From contig CAYSXI010000128.1 of the NCBI GenBank assembly GCA_964434955.1, positions 1 to 15,484 on the forward strand: a stretch of DNA of 15,484 nucleotides, read 5' to 3'. The notes under the pieces are model-generated. The model worked only from the letters and a program-made list of their open reading frames with translations. It did no database searches and was not told the DNA's origin. Below, in pieces: positions 1-9,283 of the stretch (the first letter of the stretch is position 1; every line of letters starts with the position of its first letter). The position numbers were made by a program, and so were the translations under genes. Origin of the DNA: JANQLU01 sp964434955 (GTDB lineage Bacteria; Planctomycetota; Planctomycetia; Pirellulales; Pirellulaceae).

Positions 1-2
1 TC

Positions 3-2309
3 TTTAACGGAGCACGACTCAATGAAGCGCAGGAAGTGTTCTTCTATGACAAGGGCATCACGGTCAAAAAGCTGGAACAGGTCAATGCGAATCAAGTCAA
101 AGTGACCGTAACCGTCGCCGCCGATTGTCGAATCGGCGAACATATCGCGCAGCTGCGGACCAAGTCCGGTATCAGTGAATACCGCAACTTTTTTATCGGT
201 GCTCTTGACCCGATCGCGGAGAAAGAACCCAACAGCAGCTTTGAAACCCCACAAGCGATCGAGCTGAATCACTCGGTCTCGGGAATCGTGCAAACGGAAG
301 ACGTTGACTATTACTCGGTAAACGTCAAGAAAGGCCAACGTCTAAGTGCCGAGATCGAAGGCATTCGCTTGGCCGGCGGTTTCTGGGATCCCTACATCGC
401 GATCCTGGACAAGAACCGGTTTGAGTTGGCGAGCTCGGATGATACCCCGTTGCTCAAACAGGACGGACACGTTTCCATTGTCGCGCCCGAAGACGGAACC
501 TACACAGTTCTTGTCCGTGACTCTTCTTATCAAGGAAACGGCAATTGTCGCTATCGACTTCATGTCGGAACATTTCCGCGACCAACCGTTGCCTACCCTG
601 CCGGCGCTCCGCCCAATGCGGAAGTGACCGTCAAAATGCTCGGCGATCCAATGGGCGAATTGCCCTACAAATTCAAGACACCCGCGAGCGCCGGTTTTCG
701 ACCCGGGCTAATCTACTCCGACCCGACCGGCATCACGCCCTCACCGGTCGCGTTTCGCATTGTGAATCTTGAAAATGTTTTCGAAGCGGAACCGAACAAT
801 CAACGCAATAAGCCAAGCGCCGCAAAGTTCCCATGTGCCATCAATGGCATTATTAGCGAAGACAAAGATCGCGACTATTTCCTGGTTCCCGGCAAGAAGG
901 GGCAAGTGTGGGACATTGAGTGCTACGCCCGAAGAATTCGCTCGGGGCTCGATCCCGTTATCAATATTTACAACGCACAGGGGCAACGACTGGCAGGAAA
1001 CGACGATTCAAGGGGCCCGGATAGTTATCTTCGGTTCACCGTTCCCGCAGACGGCAACTATTTGATTTTGATTCGCGATCACTTGGGTCGAGGACAGAAA
1101 GACTTTGTCTACCGTTTGGAGCTGAGCGCACCGACGCGTTCATTGACCAATTCAATCCCTCGGGTCGATCGATACTCGCAAACCCGACAAACCATTTATG
1201 TTCCCCGTGGAGGTCATTTTGCATCGTTGATGACCGCCGCTCGCTCGAATTTTGGTGGGCAACTGGTTCTCGATAACAATGACTTGCCGGAAGGAATCAC
1301 CGCGACGGCCGCGCCCATGGCGGCCAATCTCAACTTGATGCCTGTGTTGTTCACGGCCAAAGAAGATGCACCTTTGTCCGGCAAACTGGTCGATTTCAAA
1401 CTTCGGCACATCGACGAAAAGCAAAAGATCTCCGGCGGATTCCGCAATGTTGCCGACTTGGTCTTGGGCCCGCCAAACAATGCTCGCTTTTATGGCGGCA
1501 ATGTGGACAAGTTGGCGTTTGCGGTTGTCGACAAATTGCCGTTCCGCGTCGAGCTCATTCAGCCAAAAGTTCCGATCGTTCGCGGCGGTCAAATGAATCT
1601 CAAAGTCAAGATTCATCGAGACGAAGGATTCAACCAACCGGTGGCGCTTCAATTCCCATTCCGTCCTCCCGGAATCGGTACACGCGTTACCGTTCAAGTG
1701 CCGGCCAACAAATCCGAAGCCTACTATCCGATTAACGCCAACGGCGGAGCCCAAATTGGAACCTGGCCGGTTTACGTTTTGGCATCCGCAAATGTCAACG
1801 GCACCGCTTGGACTTCCTCGAAGCTGGTGAACCTGGAAATCTCACAACCCCTCGTCACCGTAACGATGAAGCGGTCGAGCTGTGAACAAGGCCAACCCGC
1901 CCAGGTCTATTGCAAGATTAACAAGATCCAGGATTTCGAAGGCGAAGCGACGGCTCAATTGTTTGGAATGCCCAACGAAGTGAACATCCCGGCGATGAAG
2001 TTCACAAAAGATACGCCTGAAATCACGTTCAAAGGAACCACAACCGCCAAGAGTCCGGTCGGCAAACATAAGAGCGTTTTTTGCCGGATCACGATTGTGA
2101 AGAACGGCGAACCGATCGTTTCAACGGCAGGCTATGTTGAAATTCAAATCACCCGCCCCGTGGTGAAGAAAAAAGTGGAGCCTAAACCTCAACCCAAGGC
2201 TCAACCGAAACCCGTTGCCAAGCCGCCGGCTGAAAAGCCATTGAGTCGGCTTGAAAAACTTCGTCTCGAAAGAAAAAAATCGCAATCCAACAAAGGTCAA
2301 GAGAAATGA
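3..2309 (+). CDS. PPC-domain exported/surface protein, 5' end cut off by window edge
   Basis: The frame is open from base 3, so the GTG at 36 is an internal codon and not a credible start; residues encoded by 3-35 fit continuously with what follows. Numbering from that GTG, two pre-peptidase C-terminal (PPC, bacterial pre-peptidase) domains are visible at about 57-178 and 249-364. Each starts with an AEPN/KEPN-type motif, then a D-x-D-Y-Y/F-x-V strand (DVDYYSV, DRDYFLV) and ends in a GxYxxxVRD-type strand. PPC domains are beta-sandwiches of secreted proteins. About 350 residues of further beta-rich sequence follow. The C-terminus (about 705-757) is a Lys/Pro/Gln-rich low-complexity tail, possibly a wall- or polyanion-binding linker. 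The stop overlaps the next start (ATGA), suggesting translational coupling. The missing N-terminus presumably carries the signal peptide. Exact function is unknown; no catalytic domain is visible. Confidence 0.85.
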   Translation, partial: FNGARLNEAQEVFFYDKGITVKKLEQVNANQVKVTVTVAADCRIGEHIAQLRTKSGISEYRNFFIGALDPIAEKEPNSSFETPQAIELNHSVSGIVQTEDVDYYSVNVKKGQRLSAEIEGIRLAGGFWDPYIAILDKNRFELASSDDTPLLKQDGHVSIVAPEDGTYTVLVRDSSYQGNGNCRYRLHVGTFPRPTVAYPAGAPPNAEVTVKMLGDPMGELPYKFKTPASAGFRPGLIYSDPTGITPSPVAFRIVNLENVFEAEPNNQRNKPSAAKFPCAINGIISEDKDRDYFLVPGKKGQVWDIECYARRIRSGLDPVINIYNAQGQRLAGNDDSRGPDSYLRFTVPADGNYLILIRDHLGRGQKDFVYRLELSAPTRSLTNSIPRVDRYSQTRQTIYVPRGGHFASLMTAARSNFGGQLVLDNNDLPEGITATAAPMAANLNLMPVLFTAKEDAPLSGKLVDFKLRHIDEKQKISGGFRNVADLVLGPPNNARFYGGNVDKLAFAVVDKLPFRVELIQPKVPIVRGGQMNLKVKIHRDEGFNQPVALQFPFRPPGIGTRVTVQVPANKSEAYYPINANGGAQIGTWPVYVLASANVNGTAWTSSKLVNLEISQPLVTVTMKRSSCEQGQPAQVYCKINKIQDFEGEATAQLFGMPNEVNIPAMKFTKDTPEITFKGTTTAKSPVGKHKSVFCRITIVKNGEPIVSTAGYVEIQITRPVVKKKVEPKPQPKAQPKPVAKPPAEKPLSRLEKLRLERKKSQSNKGQEK

Positions 2310-4840
2310 CTTCCCGGAATCATTGCTACCGTTGGTTTCTGTCGGCGGCCATCTGTTGTTTGATGGGTGCGTCTGTTAGCGCAGATGACAAAAACGAGGC
2401 GGGTGCAAAAGATACGAAAACTGGTACGGCGGTCGGCGCGCAATTGGTCGCCCTCAAAGTCTTGCCGGAATCGGTAACGCTTACCTCAGCCAAAGACATC
2501 CAGTCGTTTGTGGCTCAAGCCCAGTTCTCCGATGGCATCACACGTGATGTGACCGGCGAAGTGACCTGGAAACTTGAAAACGCCAACCTTGCGTTGCTTC
2601 ACGGATCCATCTTGATGCCCAAAGCGGATGGCCAGACAAATTTGCTGGTTGAATTCCAAGGGCAAAAGGCCACGATTCCCGTAAAGATCAGCTCGGCAAC
2701 GACCCGGCCACCGGTAAGTTTTAAAACGGACATCATGCCGGTGCTCATGAAAACCGGTTGTAACTCGGGAAGCTGCCACGGCGCGGCCCGCGGCAAGGAC
2801 GGTTTCCGACTTTCCCTTTACGGGTTTGACCCCGATGGCGACTATCATCGAATCACCCGCGAGATGCCAGGACGCCGCGTCGACCTGGCTTTGCCAAATG
2901 AAAGCTTGTTGATTGAAAAAGCGACCGGGGCAGTGCCACATACCGGCGGCAATCCGATCAAGAAAGACGATGCCTACTACCAGGTTCTCGCCGAGTGGCT
3001 CAAGGCCGGCGCAAAAAATGATCCTGGCGCAGTCCCCACGGTCACCAAAGTTGAATTGTTTCCCCGCGGTGGAGTGTTGGATGGCGAAGGCGCGACTCAG
3101 AAGCTCTCGGTCCGCGCGACCTACTCGGATGGCACGGATCGCGACGTGACTTCGCTCGCTTATTTTTCTTCCAATAACGACAACTCGGCGATCGTTAGTC
3201 AGGACGGACTGGTCACCGCCGCGAAACGGGGCGAGGCATTTATCATGGCCCGCTTCGACACGCACACCGTCGGCTCACCTTTTATCGTGCTTCCCAAGGG
3301 ACTTCAATTTCAGTGGAAAGAAATCCCCGAGAACAATTATGTTGACCAACTGGTCAATGCAAAACTGAAGAATCTGCGAATCCAACCTTCGGGCCTCTGT
3401 TCCGATGAGCAGTTCATTCGGCGAGTCTACCTCGACATCTGCGGAATCCTCCCGAAGGCTGACGAGGTTCAAACATTCGTCGCCGATCAGAACCCCAAAA
3501 AACGCGAAGCGCTTGTCGACGCCTTACTTGAGCGAAAAGAGTTCGTTGAAATTTGGGTGATGAAGTGGTCCGAGCTATTGATGATTCGCTCGAGCAATCG
3601 CGTCAGCTATAAATCAACGCTGCTTTATTACAACTGGCTGCAATCTCAGATCGCCGACAATGTTCCCATTGACAAAATGGTCGTTGATTTGCTGAGCGCC
3701 AAAGGCGGAACGTTTGCAAACCCGGCAACCAACTATTATCAGGCGGAACAGAATTCGTTGAAGATCAGTGAGAACGTCGCCCAGGTATTTATGGGAATGC
3801 GGATTCAATGCGCCCAATGCCACAATCATCCCTTTGATCGTGGCATTGGGCGCATTGAATCCGCATAATGCCACAANNNNNNNNNNTGGACGATGGACGA
3901 CTATTACAGCTTCGCATCCTTTTTCACGCAAATTGGTCGAAAGCGTTCCGATGATCCGCGTGAGTTGATCGTCTTCAATCGCTACAACGGTGAGGTCAAC
4001 CATCCGGTTCGGCGACGTCCTTTGCCGCCGAAGTATCTTGGGGGCGTGGCTCCCGAAACGCGAGGCAAAGACCGTCGGGAAGTCATGGCCACATGGTTGG
4101 CTTCTTCGGAGAATCCCTACTTTGCCCGGAACCTGGCGAACATCGTGTGGGCTCATTTCTTCGGCCGCGGAATCATTGATCCCGTCGACGACGTTCGAAT
4201 CAGTAACCCTGCCTCGAACGAAGCGTTGCTCGCGGAACTTGCCAAGAAGTTCACCGAGTACAAATATGACTTCAAGCGTTTGGTGCGTGACATATGTGTC
4301 AGTCGAACTTATCAGTTGAGCACCCAAACCAACGCAACCAATGTTTCCGACCAGTCGAATTTCTCCCACGCTTCGTTGCGAAGAATACGCGCCGAAGTCT
4401 TGTTGGATGTCATTAGCCAGGTCACCGAAACCAAGAACAAGTTCCGCGGTCTGCCGACAGGCGCCCGCGCCGTCCAAATTGCCGATGGCAACACAACGAC
4501 CTATTTCTTGAATACCTTTGGTCGGGCCCGTCGTGAGTCGGTCTGTTCATGCGAAGTCGAGACCGAGCCAAATTTATCGCAAGCTTTGCATTTGCTGAAT
4601 GGAAGCACCTTGCAATCCAAGGTACGTGGCGGCAATGTTGTCGGCAAACTATTGCAGGAAAAGAAGACGCCCGAACAGATCATTCGTGCACTTTATTTGC
4701 GTACCTTTTCACGACAGCCTACCGCAGAAGAGTTGGCGGGCTTGCTCGAACTGGTCAATTCCGAGAAAGATAAGAAATCGGCGCTGGAAGATGTTTTCTG
4801 GGCGCTGCTGAACTCACGCGAGTTTGTTTTTAATCACTGA
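2306..4840 (+). CDS. DUF1549/DUF1553 protein with Ig-like and cytochrome-like domains (apparent split is an assembly artefact)
   Basis: Residues 1-26 look like a signal peptide. A group-2 bacterial Ig-like domain spans about 46-129. A cytochrome-like module follows at about 137-236 with a CX4CH motif (C152, C157, H158), then a second Ig-like domain at about 247-329. DUF1549 begins at about 344 and contains a canonical CXXCH (C502, C505, H506) in the sequence CAQCHNHPFDR. After the N-gap the same frame resumes with WTMDDYYSFASFF, the normal continuation of that motif, and DUF1553 then runs to the C-terminus (EFVFNH). The TAA at 3866-3868 lies wholly inside a fold-back copy next to the gap. Removing 3842-3886 (45 nt) restores one frame of about 829 residues. 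DUF1549/DUF1553 proteins are abundant in Planctomycetes and are predicted to be exported; their molecular role is not established. The ATG at 2306 overlaps the upstream stop. Confidence 0.85.
3797..3876. repeat. Perfect 27-bp inverted repeat plus short direct copy at a contig end (fold-back artefact)
   Basis: Bases 3797-3823 are repeated as an exact reverse complement at 3840-3866, separated by 16 nt. Bases 3867-3876 (AATGCCACAA) then copy 3816-3825 in the forward direction, and the N-run begins immediately after. The forward arm encodes the conserved MRIQCAQCH segment, whereas the reverse arm and third copy do not fit the protein family and create the stop at 3866. The native sequence can itself form a small hairpin here (ATCA/TGAT around TCCCTT), which could prime strand-switching. 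This is best read as an assembly or amplification fold-back rather than a biological repeat. Confidence 0.85.
3877..3886. other. Assembly gap (10 Ns) within the DUF1549/DUF1553 gene
   Basis: A run of ten undetermined bases. Going by the protein family, no coding sequence needs to be missing: codon 512 (CGN, Arg, from 3839) should join directly to TGG at 3887. The N count therefore looks like a placeholder and not a measured distance. Confidence 0.95.
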
Positions 4841-4910
4841 TTCGTCGTAGCAAACTTGTCCGCCGTCCGAAATCACTGTTATCCATTTAGGCAAACACCT
4901 CGTCCGAAAA

Positions 4911-7190
4911 ATGTTCCGAAAACACGACAATCCCTGGTTGCGCGTCGCCTCATTCTTTTCGCTGGTTGCTGCATTATGCGTGGCGGCCCACGCGTTGGCT
5001 CCCCATTCTCTGGCAGCCCAGGAAAAAAAGGTAACGTTTGATGATCACATCAAGCCAATCTTTCGACAACGCTGCGCGTCATGCCATAACGGAGATCAGA
5101 AGATTGGCGGTCTGGATGTCACGAACATGACCAACCTGATGCAAGGAGGAAACAGCGGCTCGGTAATCGAACCCGGTGACGCGTCGGAAAGTTATTTGTT
5201 TCAGCTTGTCAATCACGATGAAGAACCGATCATGCCCCCAAAGTCGGACAAAATTCCGGCAGCGGAAATCATGTTGATTGCCGAGTGGATTGACGGCGGC
5301 GCTCTGGAAAACAAAAACAGCGTTTCGACAGCTCCCAAGAAACCCAAGCTCAACATGGCGGTGGATTCAAATGCTGCAGTTCGTCCGCAAGTCATTGCCA
5401 TGCCACCACGGCTTTCCTTGCAACCCATCGTATCGGCAGCCAAGCCAACGACGGTTAATTCGATCGCGGTAAGTCCCTGGGCACCGATCGCAGCAGTAAG
5501 CTCGACCAAACAGATCCTGCTTTACAATACCAAGACAAACCGGATGGTTGGAGTTTTGCCTTTCCCGGAAGGAACGGCCAACATTCTCAAATTCAGTCGC
5601 AATGGCCAGTTGCTCCTCGCCGGAGGTGGACGAGGCGGAGCCAGTGGCAAAGTCATCGTTTGGAATGTGATCACTGGCAAACGCATGATTGAGGTCGGGG
5701 ACGAACTGGATACGGTGTTGGCTGCGGATATCAGCAACGATCATTCACTGGTCGCGCTAGGTGGTCCCAAAAAGATGCTTCGTGTTTACAACACGGAGTC
5801 GGGAGAACTGGAATACCAGGTCAAGAAGCACACCGACTGGATTACCGCACTCGAATTCAGCCCTGATGGAGTTTTGCTTGCTTCCGGAGATCGCAATGGC
5901 GGCGTATTTGTGTGGGAGGCGGAAACAGGAAATGAGTATTTGACCCTCAAGGGCCACACCAAACAGATCACATCCATTTCATGGCGAATCGATTCCAATA
6001 TTGTCGCCACGGCCAGTGAAGACGTATCGGTTCGGCTTTGGGAAGTTGAAAACGGCCGAATGGTCAAAAATTGGGGCGCTCACGGCGGAGGAGTTTCTGA
6101 TCTTCAATTCACGCGCGAAGGCAACCTGGTCAGCTGCGGTCGTGATCGCGTCACGAAACTCTGGAATCAAAACGGAGGACAAATTCGGGCTTTCAAGGCT
6201 TTCCCGGATATCGCAGTCAGTTGTGCCTTCTGCAATGAAACCAAGTCGGTGATCAGTTCCGATTGGAACGGAAGCATTGGCGTGTTCAATTCCGCCGATG
6301 GCAAACTCAAATCGATATGGTCGATGAACCCGAAACCTCTCATTGAGCGGTTCAACATTGCCAAAGCCCGTCGCGACCAACTTGCGGCCAAATCGGCCCC
6401 TGCAAAAACGGCTTACGATAATGCCAACAAAGCCCTAACCGACACCAAAGCCAAGTTGACTCAGCAACAAGCTTCCCTGACCCAGCTGACCAACAGCATG
6501 AATCAGTCAAATGCCCAATTGCAGGCAACTCAGAAACAGAGGGCCCAGTTGCAAGCACAATACGGCAATTATCAGAAAGCGGTCACTTCCAACACGCAGG
6601 CCAAGCCGCTGGTTGAACAAAGCTTGGCCAAAGCAAAAGAAGCGCTTGCCAAGCTGCCGAACGATGCAAGCTTGAAAAAGACGGTCACGGATTTGACGAC
6701 AAAACTTGCCAGTATCAACCAAGTCATCGTGGACAACGGAAAGCTGATCGCAACCACCAATCAGCAGATTGCCGCCAACAAGTCTAAGGCCACTTCGCTT
6801 CAATCGTCTTTCCAAAAGATGAATCAACAAAAGACGGTTGTGACAAATACGATCGCAGCACTGAATAAACAACTGCCCAATTTGCAGACGCAATTTAATA
6901 CGGCGAATCAAAACTTGAATACGATTTCGCAACAGGTTGCGACGGCCCAGTCGCGAGTCAACTTTTGGACCGCCGAAATTGCCTTCGACAAAATGCTTCG
7001 CGAGCTACAAGCGAAACAGAAGGCCGCGTCAGACAGCTTCTCTCAGGCGAATCAGGTCGTCCAACAGAAAAAAGCGGAACTGGACGAGAAACAGAAGGCC
7101 TTGGATACCGCCAAGGCGGAATCGGCCAAGCGAAAACAGGTCCTGGATCAGATCGAATCGGAGATCAGAAAAGCCCAAGGGATCCAATAG
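4911..7190 (+). CDS. Cytochrome c (planctomycete type)-WD40 repeat-coiled-coil fusion protein
   Basis: The protein has 759 residues. A basic N-terminus and hydrophobic stretch (about 10-36, ending SLAAQ) form a signal peptide. Residues 41-132 are a planctomycete-type cytochrome c domain with the haem motif C55-A-S-C58-H59 and a likely axial Met in IMPP (M108). WD40-type beta-propeller repeats occupy about 178-470, with recognisable blades such as the one around 309-336 (HTDWITALEFSPDG, then FVWEAETG) and the one around 348-380. Residues about 480-757 are Gln/Ala/Lys-rich with long alternating heptad-like runs, predicting an extended coiled coil. The protein should be periplasmic or exported and bind covalent haem. 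It lies 70 bp after the DUF1549/DUF1553 gene and is probably in the same transcription unit. The start at 4911 is supported by the signal peptide; no convincing Shine-Dalgarno precedes it. The electron partner is unknown. Confidence 0.88.
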   Translation: MFRKHDNPWLRVASFFSLVAALCVAAHALAPHSLAAQEKKVTFDDHIKPIFRQRCASCHNGDQKIGGLDVTNMTNLMQGGNSGSVIEPGDASESYLFQLVNHDEEPIMPPKSDKIPAAEIMLIAEWIDGGALENKNSVSTAPKKPKLNMAVDSNAAVRPQVIAMPPRLSLQPIVSAAKPTTVNSIAVSPWAPIAAVSSTKQILLYNTKTNRMVGVLPFPEGTANILKFSRNGQLLLAGGGRGGASGKVIVWNVITGKRMIEVGDELDTVLAADISNDHSLVALGGPKKMLRVYNTESGELEYQVKKHTDWITALEFSPDGVLLASGDRNGGVFVWEAETGNEYLTLKGHTKQITSISWRIDSNIVATASEDVSVRLWEVENGRMVKNWGAHGGGVSDLQFTREGNLVSCGRDRVTKLWNQNGGQIRAFKAFPDIAVSCAFCNETKSVISSDWNGSIGVFNSADGKLKSIWSMNPKPLIERFNIAKARRDQLAAKSAPAKTAYDNANKALTDTKAKLTQQQASLTQLTNSMNQSNAQLQATQKQRAQLQAQYGNYQKAVTSNTQAKPLVEQSLAKAKEALAKLPNDASLKKTVTDLTTKLASINQVIVDNGKLIATTNQQIAANKSKATSLQSSFQKMNQQKTVVTNTIAALNKQLPNLQTQFNTANQNLNTISQQVATAQSRVNFWTAEIAFDKMLRELQAKQKAASDSFSQANQVVQQKKAELDEKQKALDTAKAESAKRKQVLDQIESEIRKAQGIQ

Positions 7191-7391
7191 CCTCTGGGAC
7201 TAATAGTCTCGGGCATACCGGAGTCGGGCAACTTGGCCTGAAATGCGTTGGTCCGATAATTGGGTCCACGCTGTTGGTGGCGTATTTTTTTGGTTCCCGG
7301 GACAAATAACTTTTCGGCTTCGTTTCGGCACCGCCAAAGATCTCTGTCTATAATGAGATTTTAAACACCTCTTTCGTGCGCATCTGGTGAT
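7191..7391 (+). other. Intergenic region upstream of the MoxR operon
   Basis: This is 201 bp between the cytochrome c-WD40 gene and the MoxR gene. I see no intrinsic terminator with a stem and T-tract and no credible small gene. The only notable elements are a short near-palindrome at about 7197-7211 and a candidate promoter -10 box near the right end. Confidence 0.6.
7324..7354 (+). promoter_or_regulatory. Candidate promoter of the MoxR operon
   Basis: A perfect TATAAT sits at 7349-7354, 37 bp before the MoxR start. The best -35 candidate is TTCGGC at 7324-7329 with a 19-bp spacer, which is weak and too far. The -10 match and its position before a five-gene operon support the call; the -35 does not. 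Confidence 0.4.
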
Positions 7392-8417
7392 ATGGCAACT
7401 GCTGAATCTTCTGCGAGCCCGGAAACTCGCAAAGTCATCGATTTCATTTCTCGAATCCGTGAACGCGTGGCCACCGTCGTTGTTGGCCAGGACGTGGTCG
7501 TCGAACGGACTTTGATTGCATTGTTTACTGGCGGACACCTGCTGCTTCAGGGAGTCCCGGGACTTGCGAAGACGCTACTGGTTTCTGTTGTTTCGAAAAC
7601 GATCGATCTGGACTTCGCAAGAATCCAGTTTACGATTGACCTGCTCCCTTCGGATATTCTTGGCTCCGAGATTTTGGACCAGAAGACGAATGAATTCAAA
7701 ATTCTGAAGGGCCCCATTTTTACGAACTTGTTGCTGGCAGATGAGATCAATCGTGCGGCTCCCAAAGTACAAGGGGCACTCCTGGAAGCCATGCAGGAAC
7801 GCAAAGTCACGATTGGCAATGAGACATTTCCATTGCCAGCTCCCTTCCTGGTGATCGCAACGCAAAACCCAATTGAGCAAAGTGGTACGTTTGAATTGCC
7901 CGAGGCCCAGCTCGACCGCTTCATGCTCTGCCATCGTTTGAACTACCCGACCCCTGACGAAGAAAAAGAAGTCTTGCGCAGAAATGCGTCGCTTGGCATT
8001 CGACGAGAAGACAAGGGTGCCATTGCAAGGACCGAGTTTGATGTCCTCGACAAAGAACCGGTCGGATCGGCAGAAGATTTAATTAGTGCCATGCAGGCTG
8101 TGCAGGACGTGCATATTAGCGAAGTATTTATCGATCACGTCGTAGAATTGGTAAACCGGACCCGGATTCATCCGGCGTTGGAAGTTGGCTGCAGCCCACG
8201 TGCTGGAATCGCGTTACTCAAATCATCGCGTGCCCGCGCACTCATTCACGGTCGGGACTATGTGATCCCGGAAGACATGTACGCACTCGCAGGCGATGTG
8301 ATTCTTCACCGGATTCGCCCCAACTACGAAGCCCTTGCCGATGGCTTGAATGGTGAAGTCGTGCTTCAGCAAATCATGAATGACATGGGGCTAACGGCTT
8401 CGACGATTCCCGGGTAA
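7392..8417 (+). CDS. MoxR-family AAA+ ATPase
   Basis: The protein has 341 residues, the normal length for a MoxR ATPase. The Walker A motif is GVPGLAKT (54-61), the usual MoxR variant. Walker B is LLLADE (113-118) followed by INRAAPKVQGALLEAMQE. Sensor 1 is the Asn in IATQNP (N159), and the Arg in QLDRFM (R176) sits at the arginine-finger position. A C-terminal helical lid domain follows to residue 341. MoxR proteins are ATP-driven chaperone-like factors that act with VWA-domain partners to insert metals or assemble and remodel complexes. Here it is the first gene of a MoxR-DUF58-VWA cluster, five nucleotides before the DUF58 gene. The protein is cytoplasmic, with no signal or membrane segment. 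Confidence 0.95.
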   Translation: MATAESSASPETRKVIDFISRIRERVATVVVGQDVVVERTLIALFTGGHLLLQGVPGLAKTLLVSVVSKTIDLDFARIQFTIDLLPSDILGSEILDQKTNEFKILKGPIFTNLLLADEINRAAPKVQGALLEAMQERKVTIGNETFPLPAPFLVIATQNPIEQSGTFELPEAQLDRFMLCHRLNYPTPDEEKEVLRRNASLGIRREDKGAIARTEFDVLDKEPVGSAEDLISAMQAVQDVHISEVFIDHVVELVNRTRIHPALEVGCSPRAGIALLKSSRARALIHGRDYVIPEDMYALAGDVILHRIRPNYEALADGLNGEVVLQQIMNDMGLTASTIPG

Positions 8418-8422
8418 GGATC

Positions 8423-9283
8423 ATGCAGTATCAAATCGACAATGTTGATACGCTGGATTCCCGGCAGTTCGCGATTGCCGTTCGGTCGTTGGCAGACAGC
8501 TTGAGCTATGGAACGGATGCGTCGCCATTTCTTGGTAGCGGCACGGATTACGTTCAGTCTCGAATCTACCAACCGGGGGATCCCGTTCGTTCGATCGATT
8601 GGCGGGTCACCGCACGAACCCATAAATTTCATGTCAAGGAATTTGAGACTCCCAAGCGGATGCCCTGTTACCTATTGGTCGACACCTCCGCCTCCATGAC
8701 GATTAGTTCGACACGGAAAAGCAAGTACGAGACGGCCGTATTTATCGCCGGAGGAATCGGCTTCGCTTGCCTGGATCGAATTAGCCCGGTCGCCGTCGTG
8801 GGCGTCGGCGAAACGGAACTCCGATACACACCCAGCCTTTCACGCGACAAAATCATGCAGTGGCTTTACAAGCTTCGCAAGTACAACGTGCGTGAGAAAA
8901 CCGAACTCGCGGAACAACTCCGCAAACTCGGGCCATTATTGTTGAACCGATCGTTGATCATTGTCCTTTCCGATCTTCATCAGCCTGAGGCCATCGCGCC
9001 CCTCAAGCGCATCGGTCAACAACACGATGTCGTCTTGCTGCAAATGAAGGACCCGGCAGAAAACCGGATAGCCGGCGCCGGATTCATTCGGGCGAGGGAA
9101 GCCGAAACGGGAAGGCCAATCACGACACGCGGGAAGCGTATGGGAATCGATCAGGAACCGCTGAATCAGGAACTCAAACGAGGCCGCGTGGATCATTTGG
9201 TGGTTCCGACGGACCAGCCGATCGCGTATCGATTGAGACATTTTTTCAAATCGCGTGGCCTACTCGGACGAGGTGCCCGGTGA
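8423..9283 (+). CDS. DUF58 domain protein (VWA-like partner of MoxR)
   Basis: The protein has 286 residues. The DUF58 signature is clear: YQPGDPVRSIDWRVTART (49-66) followed by a VWA-like fold whose first strand ends in the metal-site motif DTSAS (87-91) and a later IVLSD strand. There is no transmembrane segment, so this is the short soluble form and not the membrane-anchored form. AAGGA at 8416-8420 lies only two bases before the ATG, overlapping the MoxR stop, so translation is probably coupled. DUF58 proteins are almost always encoded next to MoxR and are thought to be its adaptor or substrate. The stop overlaps the start of the next gene (TGATG). Confidence 0.92.
   Translation: MQYQIDNVDTLDSRQFAIAVRSLADSLSYGTDASPFLGSGTDYVQSRIYQPGDPVRSIDWRVTARTHKFHVKEFETPKRMPCYLLVDTSASMTISSTRKSKYETAVFIAGGIGFACLDRISPVAVVGVGETELRYTPSLSRDKIMQWLYKLRKYNVREKTELAEQLRKLGPLLLNRSLIIVLSDLHQPEAIAPLKRIGQQHDVVLLQMKDPAENRIAGAGFIRAREAETGRPITTRGKRMGIDQEPLNQELKRGRVDHLVVPTDQPIAYRLRHFFKSRGLLGRGAR

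Noticed and set aside
1152..1754. 200-residue minus-strand open frame inside the PPC gene
   Set aside because: It is a shadow of the strongly supported plus-strand protein, with no recognisable domain or ribosome-binding site.
2486..3265. 259-residue minus-strand open frame inside the DUF1549/DUF1553 gene
   Set aside because: Long, but antisense to conserved Ig-like and cytochrome-like domains and without family features.
3797..3866. Biological hairpin, recoding signal or small mobile element
   Set aside because: The perfect inverted copy abuts an assembly gap and interrupts a conserved motif that resumes cleanly; an artefact is simpler.
3614..4477. Minus-strand open frame of 287 residues running across the N-gap
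   Set aside because: It depends on the fold-back and the Ns and is antisense to DUF1549/DUF1553.
7197..7211. Near-palindrome GGGACTAATAGTCTC after the cytochrome-WD40 gene
   Set aside because: Central spacing is one base and no T-tract follows, so it is neither a good terminator nor a convincing operator.
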